Assembly (NCBI RefSeq): GCF_003385215.1
Contig: NZ_PQHW01000005.1
Coordinates: 81,211-145,210, forward strand
Direction of reading: 5' to 3'
From: Amycolatopsis thermalba
GTDB lineage: Bacteria; Actinomycetota; Actinomycetes; Mycobacteriales; Pseudonocardiaceae
Length of the DNA stretch: 64,000 nt
The translations under genes and the position numbers were made by a program. The notes below the pieces were generated by a model that searched no databases, was not told the origin of the DNA, and worked only from the letters and a program-made list of their open reading frames with translations. Below are positions 1 through 10,085 of the stretch, one piece after another (positions within the stretch are counted from its first letter, which is position 1; the number at the start of each line of letters is the position of its first letter).

Positions 1-2
1 GC

Positions 3-86
3 CTGGACCCGGCACCGCAGCTACCCACGGCCGAGTCGGTGGACGAGATCCTGACGAGGTGGTTCTCCCGGCAGCTCACGAACTGA
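3..86 (+). CDS. C-terminus of an unidentified protein (5' end outside window)
   Basis: An open frame enters from the left edge and ends at a TGA at 84-86, giving 27 residues (LDPAPQLPTAESVDEILTRW, then seven more). Third codon positions are nearly all G or C, as in the neighbouring real genes. The piece looks like a C-terminal amphipathic helix and is too short to assign a family. It is transcribed toward the P450 gene, which lies on the opposite strand. Confidence 0.5.
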   Translation: MDPAPQLPTAESVDEILTRWFSRQLTN

Positions 87-149
87 AAAGCCGCCCGACG
101 GGATCCCGGCCGAGCAACGCACCACCCATGAAGCACGGTTCCCGCCGGC

Positions 150-196
150 CCGGAAGGCGCCGGCCCGGAAGACGGTGGTCCGGAAGGCGCCGGCCC
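150..196. repeat. 17-bp direct repeat in the 87-404 intergenic stretch
   Basis: CCGGAAGGCGCCGGCCC occurs at 150-166 and again at 180-196 (30-bp period). A looser pair, GGCAGG(T/C)GAGCAGCG(C/T)G, lies at about 277-293 and 322-338. The rest of 87-404, between the two convergent genes, holds no convincing gene: open frames there lack codon bias and ribosome-binding sites. GC-rich hairpins (around 303-325) could serve as terminators. Confidence 0.6.
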
Positions 197-404
197 CCAG
201 GAGCAACGGCGGGGCCGGCATCCCGCACCTCGGCTGCCCACGTCGTGGGGCCGAAACGGGCGCCCCCGACCGGCGGCGGCAGGTGAGCAGCGCGCGGTTC
301 GGGCCCGCGGCGCGGGCCGCCCGGCAGGCGAGCAGCGTGCACCCCGGCGCTGGCTCGCTCCGGAGCACCCCGCCAGCGGGCGCCCCAGGCGCACCGTCCG
401 GCGA

Positions 405-1607
405 TCACTGCTCCCAGGTCACCAGCAGCCGCTCCGGGCCGCGGGTCGACAGGCCCTCCTTCCAGTCCACTCCGGACTCGCCGTCGGCGAGGCGCAGGTC
501 CGGCAGCCGGCGCAGCAGCGTGTCCAGCGCGACCTGCAGCTCCATCCGCGCCAGTGGCGCGCCCAGGCAATGGTGCACCCCGTGCCCGAAGCCGATGTGC
601 GAGGTGTCCTCCCGGCGCAGATCGAGCACGTCCGCATCGGGGAAAACGCTTTCGTCCCGGTTCGCCGACGCCAGCGCGGGCAGCACGGCCTCCCCGGCGC
701 GCACCAGCACCCCACCCAGCTCGATGTCCTCCGTCGCGTACCGGGCGATGCCCGCGCCGATCCCCAGCGGCACGAACCGCATCAGCTCCTCGACCGCCTT
801 CGGCACCAGGCTCAGGTCCGCGCGCAGCATCGCGAGCTGGTCCGGGTGCGTCAGCAGCGTGTAGACGAAGTTGGGGATCTGCGACGCGGTCGTCTCGTGC
901 CCGGCGATCAGCAGCGCCATCGCGAGCCGGACCAGTTCCTCTTCGGACAGGCGATCCTCGTTGTCCCGCGCGGCGACCAGGCCGCTGAGCAGATCGTCGC
1001 GCGGCTCGGCGCGGCGCTGGGCGATCAGGCCCTCCAGGTAGGCGTGCATCTTCCCCGCGCAGTCGGCCACCTCCTCCGGCGGGAACCTCGTCGTGGACAG
1101 GAACGCGTCCGACCAGTACCGGAAATCCCCGCGGTCCGCGTACGGGACGCCCAGCAGCTCGCAGATCACGGTCACCGGCACGGGCAGCGCGAACGCCTCC
1201 ACCAGATCGGCGGGCGGGCCGGCGGCCAGCATCCCGTCGACCAGCTCGTCGGCGATCTGCCGCACCCGCGGCCGCAGCTGCTCGATGCGCCGCACCGTGA
1301 ACGCCTTCGTGACCAGGCGGCGCAGGCGGCTGTGGTCCGGCGGATCCATGCTCAGGATGCTGCCGGGCAGCGAGGGTTGCGGCCGCATCCGCGGCTCGTC
1401 GTGCTCCAGGCTCGCCGCGCGGCTGAACCGCGGGTCGCCGAGGACGACCTTCACGTCCTCGTAACGGGTGGCGAGCCAGCCCGGCTCGCCGTAGGGCAGC
1501 CGGACCCGGCTCAGCGGCTGGTTCGCACGCAGCTCGGCGAACATCGGCTCCACCTCCAGCCGTTCCGGCGTGCTGAACGGGTAGTTCCGGGGCTCCGCGG
1601 TGGTCAT
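405..1607 (-). CDS. Cytochrome P450 (bacterial class, CYP105-like)
   Basis: Soluble haem monooxygenase of 400 residues, the usual length for bacterial class I P450s. Visible landmarks are the I-helix oxygen-activation motif AGHETT near residue 235, the ExxR pair in EELMR near 272, and the haem-binding loop FGHGVHHCLG near 340 with the proximal cysteine. The start is the ATG at 1607, preceded by GAGGAG; the frame stays open upstream but lacks coding character. No ferredoxin or reductase gene is adjacent, so electrons must come from elsewhere. It is divergent from a TetR regulator with a palindrome in between, so TetR-controlled expression is likely. The substrate cannot be read from sequence. 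Confidence 0.93.
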   Translation of the reverse strand: MTTAEPRNYPFSTPERLEVEPMFAELRANQPLSRVRLPYGEPGWLATRYEDVKVVLGDPRFSRAASLEHDEPRMRPQPSLPGSILSMDPPDHSRLRRLVTKAFTVRRIEQLRPRVRQIADELVDGMLAAGPPADLVEAFALPVPVTVICELLGVPYADRGDFRYWSDAFLSTTRFPPEEVADCAGKMHAYLEGLIAQRRAEPRDDLLSGLVAARDNEDRLSEEELVRLAMALLIAGHETTASQIPNFVYTLLTHPDQLAMLRADLSLVPKAVEELMRFVPLGIGAGIARYATEDIELGGVLVRAGEAVLPALASANRDESVFPDADVLDLRREDTSHIGFGHGVHHCLGAPLARMELQVALDTLLRRLPDLRLADGESGVDWKEGLSTRGPERLLVTWEQ

Positions 1608-1661
1608 CACCAACTCCTCGGCAGTCAACTTCGCCCGAAATATTCCGACATGTGGTGTTTT

Positions 1662-1677
1662 TCCAACACCTGTTGGA
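1662..1677. promoter_or_regulatory. TetR-type operator between P450 and regulator
   Basis: Perfect inverted repeat TCCAACA-CC-TGTTGGA in the short gap between divergent genes. It sits about 20 bp before the regulator start and 55 bp before the P450 start. Size and position fit autoregulation and co-control of the P450 by the adjacent TetR protein (inference). Confidence 0.6.
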
Positions 1678-1695
1678 GTCAATGAGACTGATCCG

Positions 1696-2280
1696 GTGTC
1701 CGCGCCGCAAGTACCCGATCGCCGCAGCCGCCGGTCACGCTCCGCGCTCGAGGCCGCGCTGCTGGAGCTGATCGCCGAGCGCGACCTCACCCAGATCTCG
1801 GTGTCCGACCTGACCAAACGCGCGGACGTGAACCGTTCCACGTTCTACGAGCACTACGCCGACGTGCACGACCTGGCGGCCGCCGCGTGCACGGACATGT
1901 TCGACGAGCTGGTCGCCGCGGCGCACGTGCTGCTGCCGAACGAGGACCCCGCGCCGATCGCGGCGCTGGCGCGGATCTTCGAGCACGTCGCCGCGCACGC
2001 CCGGCTGTACGGCGCGTTGCTCGCCGGCAGCGCCCGGGTGATCAACCACCTGCACCACCGCCTCGCCATCGCGATCCACGTGCACCTGACCGGCACCGGA
2101 GCGCCCACCCACGCCGACGACCCGGCGGAGATCCCGCACGACCCGGCCGCGGCGCTGCTGGCGGACGCGCTGCTGGGGACGGTGATGGACTGGCTGCGCC
2201 GGGGCTGCCCCGGCACAGCGGAGGGCATCGCGGCGGAGATCTGGCCGCACCTGGTGGCGGCGGGATCGGCCGGCCGCTGA
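1696..2280 (+). CDS. TetR/AcrR-family transcriptional regulator
   Basis: About 194 residues. The N-terminal helix-turn-helix is clear (ISVSDLTKRADVNRSTFYEH, near residues 34-53), followed by a helical ligand-binding half. The GTG at 1696 was chosen because it immediately precedes the first protein-like residues; the frame is open further upstream but runs through the operator and P450 leader. Divergent from the P450 gene, it probably represses both genes through the palindrome at 1662-1677. The inducer is unknown. Confidence 0.88.
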   Translation: MSAPQVPDRRSRRSRSALEAALLELIAERDLTQISVSDLTKRADVNRSTFYEHYADVHDLAAAACTDMFDELVAAAHVLLPNEDPAPIAALARIFEHVAAHARLYGALLAGSARVINHLHHRLAIAIHVHLTGTGAPTHADDPAEIPHDPAAALLADALLGTVMDWLRRGCPGTAEGIAAEIWPHLVAAGSAGR

Positions 2281-2376
2281 CTCACGGTCCACTGTGGACT
2301 TCGGCGGCGGAGTGTGGCGCCGTGGGTGTTTCGCGGTCATGATGCTCGTTCACCGTTTTCACTGGGGGAGCGTGAA

Positions 2377-3474
2377 ATGGGTGGATACGAGGTAGATCCC
2401 GGCGCGCTCGAATCGGGGATCGGCCAGGTCGTCGAACCGGCGATCGGCCTCGCGCGGGAGCTGATCGCGCGGCTGGAGCAGTTCGCCCAGCTCGACCGGA
2501 ACCACCTGACGGGCCTGGGTGCCCTGTCCGGGCCGGCACTCGACACGGTGTGCCGGATCGCGGGTGCCCACTACGAGCAGGTCGCGGCCGAGTCCGGGCG
2601 GGCGCAGCGCGATCCGGTCCAGACGCTGGAGATGTTCCGCGAGAGCCTGCGGCAGGTCGTCGCGCGCTACCAGGGCGCGGAAGAGCAGCACGGGGAGCGG
2701 TTGCACAGCCTGGCCCGGTCGTCGCGGACGCCGCGCCGGACTGGCTTCCCGGCTGGGCCATCGCCACCAAACCGCTGGAGGGCTACGACTTCTACACCTT
2801 CTTCGATCCGGCCGCCGCGCTGTCCGGGCAGGACCTGGACACGATCGCCGCGGTCTACGACATCGTCGGCGGGGTCTGGACTCCGCCGACGACGGCATGG
2901 AGGCGTTCCAGTCCGGGATGGCGCAGGTGCTCGGTGATCCCCACGCTCAGACCGGCCGCCTCCACCTGCTTGCTCACCTGCGCGAAGCCGTCGGCGCACG
3001 CGGTCATCAGATCCACGAGGCCGCGCCGCGCCTCTTCGATGATGGTGGAGTAGGCGACGAGCACCTGGGCGAGCACGAGCAGGCTGTCCCGTTGCCCCTC
3101 GGAGTGCTCACCGCGATCACCGGCGCGGTCGTCACGGTGGCCACGGGCGGCGCGGCGCTGCCGGCGTTCGCCACGGCCGTGCTCGCGGCCGGCGACGAGG
3201 CCGGCAAACAGGCGGTCGCGCTCGACGGCGTCTCCTACGCTTCCGTGGCCGACACCTTCCTCGCCAAGTCCGCCGACCTCGTCGGCCAGACCGCCGCCGC
3301 GATCCGGGCCAACGTGGTCCCCCGGCTCGAGCAGGCGCGCAGGCGATCCCCCGAATCCCGCCGATGCCGACCGGGCTCGGCGACCCCGGGGAGTTCCACC
3401 CGCGGTCCGCCCCGGCGGAGCCCTCCGGCGTGGCCGCGCCCGCCGGGCCGATCCAGGCGCGCCTGAACGGCTGA
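2377..3474 (+). pseudogene. ESX/WXG-like helical protein, broken by three frameshifts and an internal inversion
   Basis: Begins at ATG 2377 after GGGGGAG. The first ~110 residues form long helices (for example LARELIARLEQFAQLDRN) of the kind found in actinobacterial ESX/type VII-associated proteins. The coding frame then moves by -1 three times, near 2712-2720, 2871-2880 and 3333-3343, and the protein ends at the TGA at 3472-3474 back in the starting frame. Between the second and third shifts, 2940-3114 is inverted: the minus strand carries the protein-like, GC3-rich text (DLMTACADGFAQVSKQVEAA). Flipping it back and adding one base at each shift yields a single protein of about 366 residues. 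Either a decaying gene or an assembly problem. No T7SS partners are nearby. Confidence 0.72.
2932..3122. repeat. Inverted 175-bp segment bounded by 8-bp inverted repeats
   Basis: CGGTGATC at 2932-2939 and its reverse complement GATCACCG at 3115-3122 flank 2940-3114. Codon choice inside the segment is typical of this genome only on the minus strand, while both flanks are typical on the plus strand. I traced the re-inverted codons across both junctions: they stay in frame (…QVLGD-RGEHSE… and …GLSVGI-TGAVV…) with no stop. In the present orientation the same plus frame is also open but encodes His/Arg-rich nonsense-like text. Confidence 0.8.
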
Positions 3475-3547
3475 GCAACGCCCCGGTGGCACCGGTCGTG
3501 GGCCTGCCGCGGCGTGGCGACACCGCGACCGCGGTTAAGGTGGCCGG

Positions 3548-5185
<1,638 letters not shown>

Positions 5186-5683
5186 GCCGGTCGGGCTCGG
5201 GCTGAGGACCCGGCGCGCGCCCGGGGCAGGTGCACGTCGGCGGCCGGGTGGAGGGCGAGGCCGCCGAGGTGCCACCTGGTCTCGGTCGCATCTGGCGCGG
5301 GCTGGTCCCGCGCGGTTGGCCGTGTGCTCGGGGCAGGTGTGCGCGGCGGGTGGAGGACGGCACGGTCGCCGAGATCCGCGCCGATCGGGCTCGGGCGTGG
5401 CGGCCGGGTGCGGGGCTCGCCTGCTCGGGGCAGGTGCAGGCCGGTGACTGGAGGCTGGCCCGGTCGTCGAGGGCTGCGCCCGCTGGGCTCGGGCGTTGCG
5501 GCGCCCACGGCCCGCCGCCTGGTCGGCGCACTGGCCGGCCGGGCCCGGTAGCCGGGCGAGCCCGCCTCACACCCACGGCCCGCCGCGCGCCCGCCGCGCC
5601 CGAGGCGCATCGCGGGCTGAAACATCCGCTTCGCGCTCTGTTCATCCGGATGACCGGCCCGCTCCACCGGCGGCGGTTAGACA
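5186..5683. repeat. Non-coding stretch with degenerate ~100-bp repeats
   Basis: No convincing gene. The core GGGGCAGGTG recurs at 5223, 5330 and 5427 (spacings 107 and 97). It is preceded by GCTC in the last two copies and followed at similar distances by related text (GGCGG-CGGGTGGAGG near 5236 and 5343; GGGCTCGGGCGT near 5388 and 5485). This suggests a diverged tandem array. The open frames across it lack the genome's codon bias. Confidence 0.5.
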
Positions 5684-7273
5684 GTGTCCGTGCCGATCAC
5701 TCCATCAGGTGAGTTCCACCGCCGCCGGTTCCTGGCTTCCGTGTCCGCCGTCGCCGGGGCTGCCGCGCTGTCCCAGCTGCCCGTCGGCCCCGCGGCCGCC
5801 GCGCCCCGGCCGGGCGGTGGCGAGTACCCCTTCAAACTGGGCGTCGCCAGCGGGGAACCGGCCCCGACCGGCGCCGTGCTGTGGACGCGGCTGGTGCCGG
5901 AGCCGTTCACGCCGGGCGGTGGCATGCCGCCCAAGGCCGCGCCGGTCGACTGGGAGGTCGCCGCCGACGAGCGGTTCACCCGCGTCGCCGCGCGGGGGAG
6001 CACCTGGGCGCTGCCGCAGCTGGCCCACTCGGTGCACGTCGAGGCACGCGGCCTCGCGCCCGACCGCGAGTACTTCTACCGGTTCCGCTACCGCCACGAC
6101 ATCTCCCCGGTCGGCCGCACCCGCACCACCCCCGCGCCGGGCTCCCCAGGCGGCACGCTCGGCTTCGCGTTCGCCTCCTGCCAGTCGTGGGACAGCGGCT
6201 ACTACCCCTCCTACCGCCACATGGCGCAGGAGGACCTCGACCTCGTCCTGCACCTCGGCGACTACGTGTACGAGGGCGGCATCCCGGCCGACGGCGGCTA
6301 CCGCAAGGTGACCACCCCGGACGTGCTGCGCACCGTGCCGCAGGACCTGGAGCGCTGGCGCATGCAGTACGCGCTCTACAAGAGCGACCCCGACCTGCAG
6401 CTCGCGCACGCGCGCTTCCCGTGGCTGGTGGTGTGGGACGACCACGAGGTCAAGAACGACTACGCCAGCACCCGGCAGGAACACGCCGGCGACATCGCCG
6501 CCCTGCGCGCCGCCGCCTACCAGGCCTGGTACGAACACCAGCCGGTGCGCCCGCCCGCGAACCCGGCGTCGGCGGGCGGCCCGCGGATCTACCGCCGCCT
6601 GCACTGGGGCGGGCTCGCGCAGATCGACATGCTCGACGGCAGGCAGTACCGCGACGTCCCGCCGTGCGGCTGGGGCGAGGCCGACGCGTGCCCGGCCGCC
6701 TACGACCCGTCGGTCACCATGCTCGGCGCGACCCAGGAACGGTGGCTCTACGAGGGTTTCGCCGCGTCCCGCGCGCGCTGGAACATCCTGGGCAACAACG
6801 TCATGCTCGCCCGCCTCGACCACGACGGCCCCGGCGGCTCCCGGCTGTGGCACGACGCGTGGGACGGCTTCCCCGCCGCCCGCAAGCGCCTGACCGACGC
6901 GTGGCAGCAGCACGACGTGCGCAACCCGGTCGTCGTCACGGGCGACTGGCACTCCACGTTCGTCAACGACATCCACGCCGACTTCGACCGTCCAGGCTCG
7001 CCGGTGATCGGCACCGAGATCGTCGGCACCTCGATCTCGTCCAATGGGGACGGTGCGGTGTACGGGCCGTACTACGGGCCGATGATCCAGTACAACCCGC
7101 ACATCAAGTTCTTCGACGGCGACCGCCGCGGCTACGTGCGCTGCCGGGTCGGCAAGAAGGAGTTCCGCAGCGACCTGCGGATGGTCTCCACGGTGAGCCG
7201 CGCCGACGCGCCGGAATCCACCGTGGCCTCGTTCGTGGTCGAGGACGGCCGTCCCGGCGCGGTCCGGGTCTGA
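5684..7273 (+). CDS. phoD: PhoD-like alkaline phosphatase/phosphodiesterase, Tat-exported
   Basis: 529 residues. The N-terminus carries a twin-arginine signal (HRRRFLASVSAVAGAAALSQ, then an Ala-rich stretch ending near residue 42). The mature protein has an N-terminal beta domain (ASGEPAPTGAVLWTRL) and then the PhoD metallophosphoesterase core with FASCQSW, HLGDYVYEGG, VWDDHEVKNDY and TGDWHSTFVND. These match the conserved metal-binding blocks of PhoD enzymes, which release phosphate from phosphomonoesters and diesters outside the cell. Start GTG 5684 (GTG 5690 also possible). Just downstream lies another secreted phosphodiesterase-like protein, so the two may serve phosphate scavenging together. 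No Pho box was identified by eye. Confidence 0.92.
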   Translation: MSVPITPSGEFHRRRFLASVSAVAGAAALSQLPVGPAAAAPRPGGGEYPFKLGVASGEPAPTGAVLWTRLVPEPFTPGGGMPPKAAPVDWEVAADERFTRVAARGSTWALPQLAHSVHVEARGLAPDREYFYRFRYRHDISPVGRTRTTPAPGSPGGTLGFAFASCQSWDSGYYPSYRHMAQEDLDLVLHLGDYVYEGGIPADGGYRKVTTPDVLRTVPQDLERWRMQYALYKSDPDLQLAHARFPWLVVWDDHEVKNDYASTRQEHAGDIAALRAAAYQAWYEHQPVRPPANPASAGGPRIYRRLHWGGLAQIDMLDGRQYRDVPPCGWGEADACPAAYDPSVTMLGATQERWLYEGFAASRARWNILGNNVMLARLDHDGPGGSRLWHDAWDGFPAARKRLTDAWQQHDVRNPVVVTGDWHSTFVNDIHADFDRPGSPVIGTEIVGTSISSNGDGAVYGPYYGPMIQYNPHIKFFDGDRRGYVRCRVGKKEFRSDLRMVSTVSRADAPESTVASFVVEDGRPGAVRV

Positions 7274-7286
7274 GGGAAGGAAACCG

Positions 7287-8129
7287 ATGAAACGACTGCT
7301 GGTGCTGATCTTCGCCCTGGTGGTGGCCGGTGGCGCGCTGCCGGCCGCGGCGGCGTCGCGGGTGCAGCCGCTCGAGCACGCCCACGCCCACAACGACTAC
7401 GAGCACGACCGCCCGCTGGCCGACGCCCTCGGCCACGGGTTCACCTCCGTCGAGGCGGACGTGTGGCTGGTGGACGGCGAGCTGCGGGTGGCGCACGACC
7501 TGGTCGACGCCCGGCCCGGCCGGACCCTGACCAGCCTGTACCTCGAACCGCTGGCCGAGCGGGTGCGCGCCCACGGCGGCCGGGTGTACCCGCGGTGGCG
7601 CGAGTCGTTCCAGCTGCTGATCGACATCAAGAGCGACGGCCCGTCGGCCTACCAGGCGGTGGACGCGGCGCTGCGTGAGTTCCGGTTCATGCTCACCCGG
7701 TGGACCGGCGGGCGCGAGCACGACGGCGCCGTCGAAGTGGTCATCAGCGGCAACCGGCCACGCGCGGAAATGCTGGCGCAGCGCACCCGTTTCGCGGGTT
7801 ACGACGGGCGCTTGGGCGACCTCGGCACCGGGACGCCGGCCACGTTCATGCCGCTGGTGAGCGACAACTGGGCCAACGCCTTCACGTGGCGGGGCGTGGG
7901 CCCGATGCCGGCGGCCGAGCGCGCCAAGCTGCAGGGCATCGTCGCGCAGGCGCACGCCGCCGGGTACCGGGTCCGGTTCTGGGCCACCCCCGACACCCCG
8001 GGCGCCGCGCGGGAGGCCGTGTGGCGGGAACTGCTGGCCGCCGGGGTGGACCACATCAACACCGACGACCTGGCCGGCCTGCGGGACTTCCTGCTGACCC
8101 ACGACCCGGCCGAGCGCCGGGCGGCGTGA
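7287..8129 (+). CDS. Secreted PI-PLC/GDPD-like phosphodiesterase
   Basis: 280 residues. A Sec signal peptide (MKRLLVLIFALVVAGGALPAAA) is followed by EHAHAHNDYEHDRPLADALG, which with SVEADVWLVDGELRVAHD and LLIDIKSDG resembles the catalytic strands of TIM-barrel PI-specific phospholipase C and glycerophosphodiester phosphodiesterases. It ends with a barrel-closing strand (VRFWATPDTP … GVDHINTDDLAGLRDFL). Starts 13 bp after the PhoD stop behind GGAAGGAAACC, so probably co-transcribed with it. Likely cleaves phosphodiesters at the cell surface; the exact substrate is unknown. Confidence 0.8.
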   Translation: MKRLLVLIFALVVAGGALPAAAASRVQPLEHAHAHNDYEHDRPLADALGHGFTSVEADVWLVDGELRVAHDLVDARPGRTLTSLYLEPLAERVRAHGGRVYPRWRESFQLLIDIKSDGPSAYQAVDAALREFRFMLTRWTGGREHDGAVEVVISGNRPRAEMLAQRTRFAGYDGRLGDLGTGTPATFMPLVSDNWANAFTWRGVGPMPAAERAKLQGIVAQAHAAGYRVRFWATPDTPGAAREAVWRELLAAGVDHINTDDLAGLRDFLLTHDPAERRAA

Positions 8130-8163
8130 TCGCGCGCCGAGGGGCACGCGGCGGGTAGCGCTC

Positions 8164-8192
8164 TTGAGCCGCACGCCGGGGATGGCTACTCT
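8164..8192 (+). promoter_or_regulatory. Candidate sigma-70-type promoter for the beta-propeller gene
   Basis: TTGAGC at 8164-8169, a 17-bp spacer, then TACTCT at 8187-8192. The predicted start site lies about 25 bp before the ribosome-binding site CGGAGGAAG. A small dyad GGCTAC…GTAGCC overlaps the -10 region. Confidence 0.5.
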
Positions 8193-8225
8193 CCAGTAGG
8201 TAGCCGCTTCCCACGGAGGAAGACC

Positions 8226-9446
8226 ATGCGCGCTCCCGCCTTCCTGCTCGGCGCCGTCCTGCTGGCCGGTCTCCTCACCGGGCCGCCGGCCGCGACCGCG
8301 GCGCCCGCGCTGCGGGAGGTCCTGCTCGTCGGCAACAACTGGGAGGGCACGGCCGACGTCCTCGCCGCCACCGGGGACTTCCACCGCATCGGCCGCATCG
8401 ACGTCATCCCGGACCGGGACGAGCGGCTCCGCGAGATCCACCTCGACCCGGTCCGGCTCGCGTTCTTCCTGGGCATCCGGCACACCGTCGGGGAGGGGCA
8501 CGACCAGTTCGCCGACGACATGTACGCCACGCCCGACGGCTCGGCGATCGTGGTGTCCCGCCCCAGTTTCGCCGACGTCGTCTCGATCGACGCCGGCACC
8601 GGGGCGATCAACTGGCGCTTCCCCGTCTCCGGTTTCCGGGCCGACCACATGGCGGTCTCGCCGGACGGGCTGCGCGTGGCGGTGTCGGCGTCCACCAGCA
8701 ACCGGGTGCACGTGCTCGACATCCGCACCGGCGCCGAACTCGGGTCGTTCGCCACCGGGGACAAGCCGCACGAAAACGTGTTCTCGGCGGACGGGCGGTA
8801 CCTGTGGAACATGTCCATCGGGGAGGTCAACAACGACCTCGACGCGCCGATCCTCGACCCGCTGAAGGGCGACCGCCGCATCACCGTGGTCGACGCCGCG
8901 ACCTTCCGGCAGGTGCGGATCATCGACATGCGGCCGCGGCTGGACGCGTTCGGCCGTGCCGACCACTCGGACGCGGTGCGGCCGGTCGCGTTCAGCCCGG
9001 ACGAGTCCACTTTGTACTTCCAGGTTTCGTTCTTCAACGGGTTCTTCGAGTACGACGTGCGCGGTGACCGGATCACGCGCATGAAGACGCTGCCGGAGAA
9101 CCCGGCGACGAGCGACGACCGCACGACCTTCGTCAACGACTCGCGCCACCACGGCCTGTCGATGAACCCCGCGGGCACGAAGCTCTGCGTGGCCGGCACG
9201 ATGGACGACTACGCGACGATCGTCGACCGCGCGACGCTGCGGGAGGGCCCGCTGGTGACGGCGAGCAAGCCGTACTGGGCCACGGTCAGCGGGGACGGCG
9301 CCGCGTGCGTGATCTCGGAGAGCGGGACGGACCAGGTGACCGCGATCGACTTCGCGACCGGGCGGAAGATCACCTCGGTTCCGGTGGGCGATCACCCGCA
9401 GCGGGTGCGGCTGGCGCGCCTTCCCGCGAACTGGCCGGGCCGGTGA
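8226..9446 (+). CDS. Secreted YncE-like beta-propeller protein
   Basis: 406 residues with a Sec signal peptide (hydrophobic residues 4-22, cleavage after an Ala-rich stretch). The body is built of repeated propeller blades recognisable as ATPDGSAIVV, VSPDGLRVAVS, FSADGRYLWN, FSPDESTLYF and MNPAGTKLCV, each followed by a variable strand such as VHVLDIRTGAEL. This is the YncE/surface-layer-lipoprotein propeller style, usually a binding or scaffold protein rather than an enzyme. ATG 8226 is preceded by GGAGGAAG. Its own promoter is visible at 8164. A 21-bp sequence covering its last codons (9408-9428) is repeated at 9481-9501. Confidence 0.78.
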   Translation: MRAPAFLLGAVLLAGLLTGPPAATAAPALREVLLVGNNWEGTADVLAATGDFHRIGRIDVIPDRDERLREIHLDPVRLAFFLGIRHTVGEGHDQFADDMYATPDGSAIVVSRPSFADVVSIDAGTGAINWRFPVSGFRADHMAVSPDGLRVAVSASTSNRVHVLDIRTGAELGSFATGDKPHENVFSADGRYLWNMSIGEVNNDLDAPILDPLKGDRRITVVDAATFRQVRIIDMRPRLDAFGRADHSDAVRPVAFSPDESTLYFQVSFFNGFFEYDVRGDRITRMKTLPENPATSDDRTTFVNDSRHHGLSMNPAGTKLCVAGTMDDYATIVDRATLREGPLVTASKPYWATVSGDGAACVISESGTDQVTAIDFATGRKITSVPVGDHPQRVRLARLPANWPGR

Positions 9447-9507
9447 TCGGTGCGGGCGTCTCGCCGCCGGTGACCACCCGCGGCTGGCGCGCCTTCCCGC
9501 GGGCTGG

Positions 9508-10002
9508 TCAGGCCTTCGGCTTGCGGCGTGAGGTCGCCGAGCGCGGCGGTGCCGCGCGCATCCGCTCGCGCACCCCGCTCAGGATGCCGCTCAGGGTGGT
9601 GAGGTCGCGCCGCGACAGCCCCTCGAACAGCATCGTCCGCACCACCTCGACGTGCCCGGGCAGGACGCGCGCCACCATGTCCCGGCCGGCGTCGGTGATC
9701 GTCACCGTCACGCTGCGCTCGTCGTCCTCGGACGGGCGGCGCGTGACCAGCCCGGCCTTGTCCAGCAGCCCCGCCTGGTAGGTCAGGCCGCTGCGGCTGT
9801 AGACCACCCCGTCGGCCAGGTCCGTCATCCGCTGGCCGCCGCCGGGGGAGTTCGCGAGCCGGGCGAGGATCTGGAACTGCACCCAGCTGAGCGGCCCGGC
9901 GGCACGCAACTGCTGTTCCACCGCGTGCTGCAGGAGGCTGCTGACCTCCATCAGCGCGAAGTAGGCGTCCAGCTGCTCGGCGTCCAGTGCGTCGTGGCTC
10001 AC
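9508..10002 (-). CDS. MarR-family transcriptional regulator
   Basis: 164 residues with a winged helix: MTDLADGVVYSRSGLTYQAG (recognition region ~58-77) and the wing VTRRPSEDDERSVTVTITDA, which holds the family's DxRxxxVxLT-like motif. GTG start at 10002. Divergent from an NADP-dependent quinone oxidoreductase, with two related palindromes in between. This fits a MarR repressor that responds to a phenolic, quinone or oxidative signal and controls the reductase (inference). Confidence 0.9.
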   Translation of the reverse strand: MSHDALDAEQLDAYFALMEVSSLLQHAVEQQLRAAGPLSWVQFQILARLANSPGGGQRMTDLADGVVYSRSGLTYQAGLLDKAGLVTRRPSEDDERSVTVTITDAGRDMVARVLPGHVEVVRTMLFEGLSRRDLTTLSGILSGVRERMRAAPPRSATSRRKPKA

Positions 10003-10017
10003 ATCCGGATTCTACTT

Positions 10018-10068
10018 GCTTCGACTTCGAAGCGTGCTACGGTCTACATATGCTTCGAATTCGGAGCA
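10018..10068. promoter_or_regulatory. Two palindromic MarR operators
   Basis: GCTTCGA-ctt-CGAAGC at 10018-10033 and TGCTTCGAATTCGGAGCA at 10051-10068 (one mismatch from a perfect dyad) share the half-site GCTTCGAA. They lie between divergent start codons, and the second overlaps the expected transcription start of the oxidoreductase gene. Confidence 0.65.
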
Positions 10069-10085
10069 AGAATCGAGGAGAGATC

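Noticed and set aside
2377..3474. Programmed frameshifting as explanation of the broken ESX-like gene
   Set aside because: Three separate shifts plus an inverted segment cannot be produced by recoding; no slippery heptamers with downstream pseudoknots were seen at the shift points.
5705..9395. Two long minus-strand frames (562 and 763 residues)
   Set aside because: Antisense to PhoD, the PLC/GDPD-like gene and the propeller gene; no family resemblance and no start signals.
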